A DNA stretch of 59,500 nt from NCBI GenBank assembly GCA_023091735.1, contig JALKBU010000221.1, positions 1 through 59,500 on the forward strand. Direction: 5' to 3'. The translations under genes were made by a program, and so were the position numbers. This stretch comes from Trichomonas tenax (taxonomy: Eukaryota > Parabasalia > Trichomonadida > Trichomonadidae). The notes under the pieces were generated by a model. It did no database searches, was not told where the DNA came from, and saw only the letters and a list, made by a program, of their open reading frames with translations. Shown piece after piece: positions 27,971-36,676 of the stretch (position 1 is the stretch's first letter; each line of letters opens with the position of its first letter).

Positions 27971-28116
27971 AATGATAAAATGTGAATGATTGATCCAATA
28001 ACATATTGATGATAGAATGTGATTGACTGCCTCCATTTCATAGTGATGATAGAATGTGATTGATTCGATATCAATGTGATGATAAAATATGATTGACTGA
28101 TTTCATGATGAAAAAT
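27971..28116. repeat. Second copy of the 37-bp minisatellite
   Basis: Units start at about 27971, 28008, 28045, 28078 and 28107 with the same core (GATGATARAATGTGATTGAT). The spacing is 37, 37, 33 and 29, decaying at the right edge. It is followed directly by the gene-derived repeat, as in the 15.7-16.4 kb region. Confidence 0.8.
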
Positions 28117-28124
28117 TATTGACT

Positions 28125-28365
28125 TCTCGTACCATAAAACACGAAAATTACATCTACATAATGAAAGGCAGCGTTCAGCTATATTTCAAGAGCAAAAATC
28201 ATTGAAAAAGACGTGCTTCATGCCCATTTTCTCCAATACCTCAGCGTCTTGGATGAATAGGACAAGAAGAATGTCATTTTCAATTACCATTAAACTAGGC
28301 TTTATAAGCCACTTTACAGTATTTGTTGATTTGCACGTGAATGCATGATCAACAGAACTACTGTG
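28125..28365 (+). repeat. Dispersed gene-derived repeat, copy C
   Basis: This segment is homologous to 18810-19110, with the shared start CACGAAAATTACATC and shared end TAAGCCACTTT-CAG. The plus strand encodes the same peptide family (YISRAKIIEKDVLHAHFL) with an internal stop, so it is a decayed gene fragment. Confidence 0.65.
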
Positions 28366-28847
28366 AGCTCGAATTACAGAATCACGCAATTCTGCTTCAT
28401 TTTTCAGATTATCTACATTTCATTCTATGTTATATATGTGCACAGGATGACCGCATAGTATGGAAGATTGTTATTTATGGTTATTTTCATTAGTTTGATA
28501 ATAAGAGTTTTTATACTTATGATAAGCGATGAGAAATGTGTATGAATGAATTATTTTTTCTATAATTAGATTGTGAATGTGCGGTGTAATATGTGCATAT
28601 AGTAAAAATACAAATTTGTTTTTTTGGCGTTTCGGCGCAATCTTGGCATCGATGCATTGGAGGAAAATGAGCTAGAGATACTTCATTTACAAAGATATTT
28701 GATCTTGAAATATATAGTTGACTTTGATATGATAATCTATTGAAATAAACTTGATAAATGTGATGAAAAATATTAACCTTAATGAATTTGTCATGTAAAT
28801 TCGACCACCTTTTAAAAAAGCATAACCCTTTTAAAAATTTTTTAAAA

Positions 28848-29549
28848 ATGATTCCATATGAGATCGCAAAATCAGTTGAAAACGTAATCAACACTATGCA
28901 AAATCCTTCAAGTGAAATGATAAATTTCGAGGACCAATCTAAAGGCATTTCTGCTAAGATTGCACTTAAACCTTCAGCAATGATGAGTTTGGAAGCCACA
29001 ATCAAGCTTAAAGACAAAGAAATTGCGATAAATACAGATGATTTCCCAATCTATGTCTATCATAACTCCATTGCTCGCTTAATTCCGATTTATCATCAAC
29101 TATCTTACTTAGAAAAGCATCCAGAGTTCTGCAATCCAGAGCTTTTAATGGGCTTTGCTGCAACAATAGCAAATATAATACTAATGCTTGGTGAAAACTC
29201 GTTAATCAAAAGCGAAAACTTTTTATCTGAATTAATTCCTCAAAACTTTAGAAATGATGTCGTTATTGCATGTTCACCAATTGGAGACTTCTTTTTACTC
29301 ACTGTTCATATGGTGAAATTAATTGGAGATTCTAAAGGACAAGACGGTGTTACACATTGGCGTCAGTATGCCCCCGATACAAAGTTCAGTCATCTTAAAA
29401 AGGAATACTCAATCATTGACAGCTGTTTGATGAAAAGTAAATTTAAACCGCAAGTTAATATTATTGCACAGCTCAGATCAATTCAGATGCAACTTACATC
29501 AGCAGCGACAATGATCTCAATTGATAACGAAGAGGAAGAAGAATCGTAA
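28848..29549 (+). CDS. Conserved hypothetical protein with acidic tail
   Basis: The 233-residue protein has a mixed N-terminal part (about 1-70) and a helical middle with two long hydrophobic helices (about 100-160, including LLMGFAATIANIILMLGE). The end is Glu-rich (NEEEEES). I do not recognise it. The frame opens at 28782, where TTTGTCATGTAAATT (28787-28801), the shared promoter motif, falls inside the reading frame. I therefore start at 28848 (MIPYE). The hydrophobic helices contain charged residues and look buried rather than membrane-spanning. Confidence 0.55.
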   Translation: MIPYEIAKSVENVINTMQNPSSEMINFEDQSKGISAKIALKPSAMMSLEATIKLKDKEIAINTDDFPIYVYHNSIARLIPIYHQLSYLEKHPEFCNPELLMGFAATIANIILMLGENSLIKSENFLSELIPQNFRNDVVIACSPIGDFFLLTVHMVKLIGDSKGQDGVTHWRQYAPDTKFSHLKKEYSIIDSCLMKSKFKPQVNIIAQLRSIQMQLTSAATMISIDNEEEEES

Positions 29550-29762
29550 TTCTAATTCAATATTTTTATTATTTTGATGGCTGGCTTTGTTGTTTTAATT
29601 TAGTGATAAACTACTGCATAAATGTTCTATATTGTAGTTCCATTATAAAATTAATATTTTTAAATTTAAAATATGATTTTGTTAATTTGGAAAGAGAGAT
29701 TTATTTTAAAAAAAAACAATCTATTATCTTTATTCTATAAAAATCTATAAATATATATTAAT

Positions 29763-32700
29763 CTATTTTGATTTCAATGCACGTCGAAGGCAATCGACAT
29801 GGAATGAAGGTGGGTGTATAAATGGCGTTGGATCTTTCTTAATGCCCGCTTCGTCTTCAATGGATTCGGCCTTTGCTTGAAGCGAAGAAAGAACTTTCTG
29901 CAAAACATCTTTGTATGGCGCCATCTTCTGATAAATTTCAACAATTAAATCGTATTCAGCAACATCAACTTTTGTCGATCGTGACTGACATAGATGAAGA
30001 GAGAGAGCCTGAACACATGGATATCGAACTTGAGGATTTTCGTCTGAGATGATTCTGAGAGCTAAGAGCCAATGGCAAAGCTCGTTTTGATTGAAATTGG
30101 AGAAAAGCTGTTCGTGGTATGTGAGAATAAGCTTTGAGAGTTCTTCAAGAATGTTGGAATCGCTCCTGTCAATAAAGTATGAATACTCTTGGAAATTGAG
30201 GAGGAATGATTTAGCATCCTCCACAAACATTGATGCAACACCAAGGAAGTAGAAAACTCTCGAATTATCTTTCTCTTTGAAAATGGACTCAAGGAATTTA
30301 TCTTTTTGGGTCTCGTTTGGCTTAAAACTGCCGCTGTGGTTTGCAAGAAGCTTGCGAATGCCATCGAAGACAGGTGTTGGAGGATCTGACAAGAATGTGT
30401 CTACAAGAACACGCGACACCTTTGTTTTGATGAATGTTGGATTTTCGTGGAAAAAGCGGCAAAGGTGGAAAAGAGTTGATGTATTTTTCTGAAGGATAAC
30501 GCGGACTAAATCAAGTTCATTCATTGTCTTGAAGACTGCACGAAGGATTCTAGATCCATATGGACGCTTCAGCAGTCCTGGTATATCACGAGAGAAGAAC
30601 TTAAGAACAGGCATTACAAGGTCAATGACATTGAAAAGATTTGCAAGTTCAATGAAGAAATAAAGCTTAATATACTTTGTTTCATGTGAATCCATTGCTT
30701 GTTTGATAACAACAACAACGTCGTCTTTCATATCATCAATGATATTTGGATACTCATGAACAAGCTCTGAGATCTGGTTGATAATTCCATCCAATGTGTT
30801 TGCATCAGCATCTTTAGCATCGGCGAGAGAAGAATGAATGAATGATGAGACATCTTCTTGCTGTAAAAGAATAAGTAAAGCTCGAGCTGCAGCGCGTCTG
30901 ATCCTGCTGGATGATGAAGCGCGCATATCTGTAATCTTTCGAAGAATAATGTCATTTGGGAATGGCTTGAGAAGTTGAATGACAAGCAGAATAATGAAGG
31001 CGGAGTCTGGATTGTCGCAAACAAGATGTTCAACAAAGAAATCCAATGATCCTTCAACGATTGTGAAGAAGTCTGAGTGCGTCATTGCCTCGAAATCACG
31101 CGGAACATCTGTGCGGCGCTTCCAATGTCTGAGGAGAAGATTCGATAAACAAATATTTGCGGCGTTCTTGACATAGAATGGGCACTGAATTATCATTATA
31201 TTGAAAACTTGCATCAATATCTTAGAACTATATGGTTCAAAGTTAGTGGCTGTATTGTTATCTGTTGCAATTGCTTGACAAAGAAGAAGTCCTGTGATGA
31301 GCTGTGAGTAGTTAACGAAGTCACAAATCGAGTGGCTACAAAATCTCATAAACTTGTCGTATATTGGTCGCTGTGATGCATAAAGATGGGCAGGCTCAGA
31401 GTGAATGAGAGCGAGGGCTGTTAGAACAAATGAATTCGAAATCTTGTGCTCGGAGATTGTGAAATTCTCTGCCTGATCCATGAGAGTATCAGCCCATGAT
31501 ATTGGTAAAGCTTCGGTCTCTGCATTCATATAAGAGAGTGTACACAGCATCTGGAATATTATGTGGACCTGGTAAACTGTTGAAGCTTGGCGGCTTTCCA
31601 TCAAGAACCTCAAGAGCGTATCGCCTGTCTTCACGACTAAGCTATACGGGAGGTTCTCGAAGTGCTGGTTGAGAACGTAACCAATGATGTTTAATGACTG
31701 TCTAACTGCGAGCCATGATGAATTGATGTTTTCGATCAGCTGACTCTCGAGATTGTCAACTGTCTTGATACTTTGAACTGGAATTGTCTCAACATTTGCT
31801 TCTACACCTATGAAAGCGAGTGATTCTGAGATGATGTTTAATGAAACAGGAACTAGTTTCTGTGTAATAAACGCGAAATCTATTTGTGGCGCTTGGACAC
31901 TCTGCAGCACGTGCAAAACAACAGATAGAGGGAAGTGAGGAGGAATCTGAGCTGTCTTAGAAACAATCTGCTGCCACATCTTCGAAATTAGAACTTCAAT
32001 GTTCTTTTGGCCGCGAGCGAGATGAGTCAATGCAATAAGTCTTGCTGCGCCATCAGTATCCCTAAACTTGGTGCTGTTAGAGTGCTTTTGTATTAGCTCA
32101 GTAACAAGCTTTGATTCTTCTGATATAACTTGATGTGCAAGCGCGACTTTATCATCCGGAGACTTCATTCTCAAGATGAATAAAATGAATCTGAATATTA
32201 GATCTCTGACTGTATAACTTGACTCAAACAAGTTGCACACGAGATTCTCGAGTAATTCTTTCGTTAGGAAAAGAAGAGGACGTGAGTGCCAGACGATTGT
32301 GAGTATGTTGACAATATAACTCTTCCTGAAGCCGCTCATATGTGGCTTCAGGAGTGGAACCATTGCCTTGAACAATGGTGAGAAGAACTGAGACATGCAT
32401 AGTTGATCGTGTGGATTCATATGGTTGCATGCCTGCTGGAAGTAACTCTCTAAGACTTTCTGGTATTTCACATCACAGAAAACAAAAACGCGTGGAATTG
32501 CTTCAGCAAGAAGTTGGATATCTTCTGGTGTAAACTTACTGTTTCCGCGTGGACTTGATATGAGAATTTTCAATGCATTGACGCGATTCTCAAAGTCCCA
32601 GCTATGAAGTGCGGTAGAAATCAAGTCGCGATTAAGTGGTGGCCTCGTTGCTTGCATTTGAAGAACAGGCGCAAGTAAAATCTGATAGGAAAGTTTTTTG

Positions 32701-34088
32701 TTTTCATCCATGACACGTGAAGAAGAAACATGTAGATGAAGTGTTTTAACAACAGTCGATGATATTTTGATCATATTTATAATGAAGTTCTGACGCACAG
32801 CGGTCGATAAAAGATCAATTCGCTGAAAAAGAAGGTCTGAATAAGCAACAGGAATTTTGAAGCACTTATATATCTCAGCAACACAACGGAATGCAAATGT
32901 CTGATGTATGTCGAACTGCGATAATAATGCTTTGAAGAAATCGATTGTGATCATCTCAAATGGAACTGTTGGAATAACTAAACTGAGGCAATCTTGAACA
33001 AGTGAAGAGTTCGAACTTAATGATTCGAGACGCTTAAATAAATCGATGAAGAATTCTTTGTCACATACTTTTAGAGCGCACTGCACAAGCGTCTGGAAAC
33101 ACTGCTTCATGGACTTGCGAAGATAGCTATCTTTTGTGTCAGGAACTGAAAGTAATGCGTTCTTGCATAAGTCTAAAAAGTCCGGTTCATCACCTTTCGA
33201 TATAACTTTCAAAGCAGCCGACAGCATCTGGAAAAATGATGTCTGGCCGAGTTCGTCTGTTGGCACACTCGATATATACTGCTTTCCAAGATATGCGTAT
33301 GTTGACAAAGATGAATAAAACTCATTTGGCACAGTGAATAAAAATGACGCCAAAAGTTGATAAGATACGCATATTGGAACTGTCTGTGTTATATATTCAA
33401 GGAATGGGATTCCAGATATTGCCGTGCATTTGTCCAAAGGTGTAGGTTTGTGATCTAAAAGAGAAGATATCATATCTTTCAAGCCGGTCATATCCCCAAT
33501 CAGCGCACAAATGCAGTATATCGCTGACTGAGATAGAGATGATATCACAGAGTATGTGAACGAAGTATCAGAGAGAGTTGATAAGATGGCCATTGCTTGA
33601 ATCTCTGGATTTGGAAGAATCGAGGCCCATTTCTTCATGAACTGGGATAACCCCGTCGTTAGAAATTGAAAAACTTCAACAGTTTTGCTTGTTTGGTGTA
33701 AGAGGTCGATCAATTTATTTGCAATTTCTTCGGCTTTTTCAGGTTGAAGGCTTTTAAACGGAAGAATGAAGACTGCGTTGAAAATTATAGGTATTATTAA
33801 GTTTATTTGTGCTTTAGAATCCGTATTTATGACTAAAGTTGTGATTGGAGTGAAAAAAGATGGATCAAGCTTCTCCAAGTCCTGTGAAATCGCGATAAGA
33901 ATGCGTGTGGGCGCTATCGGTGACGTCACATCGCATAGTTTCGCTTTGAGCGTTTCTATTAATATTTCGGGGAAATAATCTGCGGCTTTGTGTATTGTTG
34001 TGGAGAGAAGGTTCAAACTACGCTTCGATATACCGTTTCCACATGATATACACGAAGCGATTGCTTCCCCTAACTCTTCATTGCTCAT
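29763..34088 (-). CDS. Giant HEAT/ARM-type alpha-solenoid protein
   Basis: The 1,441-residue protein is almost wholly helical, with recurring helix pairs of about 35-45 residues in which Leu/Ile/Phe positions repeat. A clear HEAT-like unit with the Arg-Arg-Ala-Ala core lies near 1075-1095 (SSSRIRRAAARALLILLQ). A similar unit near 1375-1390 (ENPQVRYPCVQALSLHL) has the D/N-P-V-R signature. There is no signal peptide or membrane helix. Such proteins are scaffolds for vesicle transport, mTOR-type signalling or chromosome complexes. I cannot choose among them; HEATR5 or MROH types are possible by size. It is the longest gene in the window and shows no break. Confidence 0.65.
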   Translation of the reverse strand: MSNEELGEAIASCISCGNGISKRSLNLLSTTIHKAADYFPEILIETLKAKLCDVTSPIAPTRILIAISQDLEKLDPSFFTPITTLVINTDSKAQINLIIPIIFNAVFILPFKSLQPEKAEEIANKLIDLLHQTSKTVEVFQFLTTGLSQFMKKWASILPNPEIQAMAILSTLSDTSFTYSVISSLSQSAIYCICALIGDMTGLKDMISSLLDHKPTPLDKCTAISGIPFLEYITQTVPICVSYQLLASFLFTVPNEFYSSLSTYAYLGKQYISSVPTDELGQTSFFQMLSAALKVISKGDEPDFLDLCKNALLSVPDTKDSYLRKSMKQCFQTLVQCALKVCDKEFFIDLFKRLESLSSNSSLVQDCLSLVIPTVPFEMITIDFFKALLSQFDIHQTFAFRCVAEIYKCFKIPVAYSDLLFQRIDLLSTAVRQNFIINMIKISSTVVKTLHLHVSSSRVMDENKKLSYQILLAPVLQMQATRPPLNRDLISTALHSWDFENRVNALKILISSPRGNSKFTPEDIQLLAEAIPRVFVFCDVKYQKVLESYFQQACNHMNPHDQLCMSQFFSPLFKAMVPLLKPHMSGFRKSYIVNILTIVWHSRPLLFLTKELLENLVCNLFESSYTVRDLIFRFILFILRMKSPDDKVALAHQVISEESKLVTELIQKHSNSTKFRDTDGAARLIALTHLARGQKNIEVLISKMWQQIVSKTAQIPPHFPLSVVLHVLQSVQAPQIDFAFITQKLVPVSLNIISESLAFIGVEANVETIPVQSIKTVDNLESQLIENINSSWLAVRQSLNIIGYVLNQHFENLPYSLVVKTGDTLLRFLMESRQASTVYQVHIIFQMLCTLSYMNAETEALPISWADTLMDQAENFTISEHKISNSFVLTALALIHSEPAHLYASQRPIYDKFMRFCSHSICDFVNYSQLITGLLLCQAIATDNNTATNFEPYSSKILMQVFNIMIIQCPFYVKNAANICLSNLLLRHWKRRTDVPRDFEAMTHSDFFTIVEGSLDFFVEHLVCDNPDSAFIILLVIQLLKPFPNDIILRKITDMRASSSSRIRRAAARALLILLQQEDVSSFIHSSLADAKDADANTLDGIINQISELVHEYPNIIDDMKDDVVVVIKQAMDSHETKYIKLYFFIELANLFNVIDLVMPVLKFFSRDIPGLLKRPYGSRILRAVFKTMNELDLVRVILQKNTSTLFHLCRFFHENPTFIKTKVSRVLVDTFLSDPPTPVFDGIRKLLANHSGSFKPNETQKDKFLESIFKEKDNSRVFYFLGVASMFVEDAKSFLLNFQEYSYFIDRSDSNILEELSKLILTYHEQLFSNFNQNELCHWLLALRIISDENPQVRYPCVQALSLHLCQSRSTKVDVAEYDLIVEIYQKMAPYKDVLQKVLSSLQAKAESIEDEAGIKKDPTPFIHPPSFHVDCLRRALKSK

Positions 34089-34451
34089 TTAAAAATTAGA
34101 GAATCGATTTCACTATAAATGATTTTTTTCATTGAATTTCTCAATATGAGAAATATTTAGACTTGTATAGATATAATTATTATATAGTTTAGGTGCTGCC
34201 GAATATAATATTCGCTATTAGAACTTTGAAACTCTTCTAATTTTAAGAGTTATCCAAAGTTAAAGTCAGCCATAAATTTGTGAATTTTGATTTGATCGAC
34301 ATCTTTCAAGGAGCCATTTAGTATCAATATATATAGATACAACTCATGGACTGATGTGTAGAGTATATATACAAAGGGTTTTTGAACTAGTCTGTCAGAA
34401 AAATATGTTTTATAAGGTTATCGATGTACATCGAAAAGGAGGGGAAAATAG

Positions 34452-34491
34452 CTTGGAGGCAGTGTTCAGTGAGTTTTTCAATGCCTCCAAG
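34452..34491. repeat. Small perfect hairpin
   Basis: CTTGGAGGCA (34452-34461) pairs perfectly with TGCCTCCAAG (34482-34491) across a 20-base loop. It lies just left of the GC-rich island. Confidence 0.6.
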
Positions 34492-34510
34492 TAATCATTA
34501 CATGGATGGT

Positions 34511-34810
34511 TTTTGCCACGGCGTCTCAGGGCGTCCCCGCCGTAAACTATTCAAAATTGAATGGTTTATGGGGTCCACGACGAAATTTTTTTGGCGCTTC
34601 GCGTCCTCAAATGAACGACAAATGCGGAAAATTTTCGATGTGTTTTCGGGGGGCACAGCCCCCGCCTATTAAAGATGAGAGTTGGCGAAGCTTAACATCA
34701 CTTGTACGAAGCACAATCACTGAAGAAAGCACTTCTTGTTGGGGTTTTTCGTCGGGGATGCTGAAGTTCATTTGGAGACGTGAAATGACAAAAAAATTCG
34801 CCGTGGCAAA
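34511..34810. mobile_element. GC-rich 300-bp island bounded by inverted repeats
   Basis: The ends are TTTGCCACGGCG (34512-34523) and its exact inverse CGCCGTGGCAAA (34799-34810). Between them base use is far richer in G and C than the flanks, including GGGGGC-ACA-GCCCCC (34649-34663), GGGCGTCCCCGCCG and runs of G. Two frames cross it (about 80 and 109 codons) but neither has a domain I know. It looks like a small inserted element or a scar of one. Confidence 0.5.
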
Positions 34811-34871
34811 CCAACACCTCATTATATATTTTTGATAAGAAAACAAAGTTACTCATCGATTGAATGAAAAT

Positions 34872-34881
34872 GTCACTTTTC
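34872..34881 (+). promoter_or_regulatory. Canonical trichomonad initiator TCACTTTTC
   Basis: TGTCACTTTTC lies about 17 bases before the ATG at 34889. It matches the T. vaginalis Inr consensus TCAYTWYTC almost exactly, and it is one of the few genes here with this form on the sense strand. Confidence 0.55.
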
Positions 34882-34888
34882 AAAACTA

Positions 34889-36571
34889 ATGAAGGGGGAC
34901 TCGATATCTCGAAACTTAATTTGCATTGATAACACCGCACATTTGGATCGGGACGTCTTTGGAACCCCATATCTCTCTTTTTTTCGCTTTGCTAAGCCAG
35001 AGGTCCCTGTTTTGCCTTTGATTGCGTTTGCAGATCAAAACGGAGACCCAAAATGTGAAGAATTTAGCTCTGCGACGATACAGAGCCTCCAGATTTCACA
35101 AACTGGCGATTTTAAGGGAATTTGTAAGTACGGACTGCAAGAATTGGCCAAACGCCGATTCCAGACTTATGAGGAATATAACAAGAAGTACGATGTGCAT
35201 CTTCCTACCGATGGAAGAGGACTGACTCCACTGCTACAAGATAGCAGCACTATTATCTTTTGCAGTGATTTTTTTGGTGTTTCTCCTTCATTCTTCAATA
35301 TGGCACGTGTAGGAATATCAAGCGCTGAGTACTACCTTAGGCCTATCGATAACGTCATTTGTTTGTACGTAGAAGAAAGACATACTGTAAATCCAAATTC
35401 ATTTCCGCCTTGGATTCGATTTATCAGCATTCCAAACGTAAATCCATACTCCCTGGGTCTTTTAAAGTTCCAGAAGCAGTATGGATTCTTCACAAAGAAA
35501 GAAATTCACTCTTTTCATTTTAATTTACGATTTCCAACAGGTGAAGTTGAACATTTTTCAGTTCCGTTGACATCAGATCTTGTGTCATGGCCATTTCCAT
35601 ATGATGTTTGTGTCAAAGACTTGAAATCGCGTCAAAATATTATACCAACTTATTACTTGAAGGCAACAGAAAAATTAACGCCTCTCATCGATGTAAATCA
35701 GTACAGGATCTCATATTCACCAGATATACAAAATCTCGCAACTGGATATTTTTCTCTTCATACTGCTCAAAATGAGCCTCCATTTGGTATTGCTGACTTC
35801 ACAATGGGTGTCCTCTCACTCTCAGCGTGGAATTTCCCATTCTTTAACACAACACCAACAAACACACAAATACTTCAATACATGAAAGAAATTCCTTTGA
35901 GTTATTTGATTCCTTCACAGATCATTTTGAGCAAAAGAGGCTATGATGTGAACCGCGCTGAGACTGGCAAGAAATACACAGATTATTTGAATGAACGTGG
36001 TGAATTCTTCAACGCACAACCGAAAGAAGAACATAAATCAAATGAATTAACATTCGATCGAAGAATGTCATCTACTTCTGCAAGATTTGCAATGAAGAAC
36101 ACAGGTAAGATCACATTCCAAGCACTAGACACATATAAATGTATAGAAAACTATGATACCGCAGATAATGAATCATGGACAAGTTTGAACACACTCGTCA
36201 TTAAAAAGTTTGAATTGAACTTCCAATGGAAGTGTGATGCACCAATTTCTATTGACAGAATTCACGAGTTGATGCCTCATGATAGCCAGCAGCAGGTTGC
36301 CCTTCTTACAGATGAATCGAGTGATAATCCTGATGATACTAGACAAGTTTCTGAGCCTCGATCTGTTGTCGACTCAGTATATCCAAAGTTAGACCAGCTT
36401 GTTGTCCTGTTGAGAGAAAGAGATGTTGACTCAATAAAGAAGAGATTAGAAATAATGTTATCCGAAAGTATTGAGCAATATAACTTTGCAAAGTTCTTCC
36501 TGAAGCGTGCTATTGATAGATTCCAGCTTCGAGGATTTATAGATTCAAGTTACTTTGATAACTTGCAATGA
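34889..36571 (+). CDS. Conserved hypothetical protein, 560 residues
   Basis: The protein is soluble and mixed alpha/beta. Residues about 1-380 contain many aromatic strand-like stretches (FGTPYLSFFRFAKPEVPVLPLIAFAD; PPWIRFISIPNVNPYSLGLLKF). A low-complexity linker follows (about 385-500), then a helical C-terminus (about 505-560, KLDQLVVLLRERDVDSIKKRLEIML). I do not recognise the family and see no catalytic triad or metal motif. The canonical initiator upstream and unbroken length support a real gene. Confidence 0.6.
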   Translation: MKGDSISRNLICIDNTAHLDRDVFGTPYLSFFRFAKPEVPVLPLIAFADQNGDPKCEEFSSATIQSLQISQTGDFKGICKYGLQELAKRRFQTYEEYNKKYDVHLPTDGRGLTPLLQDSSTIIFCSDFFGVSPSFFNMARVGISSAEYYLRPIDNVICLYVEERHTVNPNSFPPWIRFISIPNVNPYSLGLLKFQKQYGFFTKKEIHSFHFNLRFPTGEVEHFSVPLTSDLVSWPFPYDVCVKDLKSRQNIIPTYYLKATEKLTPLIDVNQYRISYSPDIQNLATGYFSLHTAQNEPPFGIADFTMGVLSLSAWNFPFFNTTPTNTQILQYMKEIPLSYLIPSQIILSKRGYDVNRAETGKKYTDYLNERGEFFNAQPKEEHKSNELTFDRRMSSTSARFAMKNTGKITFQALDTYKCIENYDTADNESWTSLNTLVIKKFELNFQWKCDAPISIDRIHELMPHDSQQQVALLTDESSDNPDDTRQVSEPRSVVDSVYPKLDQLVVLLRERDVDSIKKRLEIMLSESIEQYNFAKFFLKRAIDRFQLRGFIDSSYFDNLQ

Positions 36572-36676
36572 ATATTAGATATTTTTTTGTTTTGTAAATT
36601 TTCTTTTGTTATATTTTTAATTCAAAATATAAAGCTTTATCTATAAATAATAATAAAAAAATATAATATATATAAA

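Noticed and set aside
34424..34835. Two overlapping frames of 82 and 109 codons as genes
   Set aside because: They run through the GC-rich island with inverted ends, have no domain, and their length follows from the lack of stop codons in GC-rich sequence.
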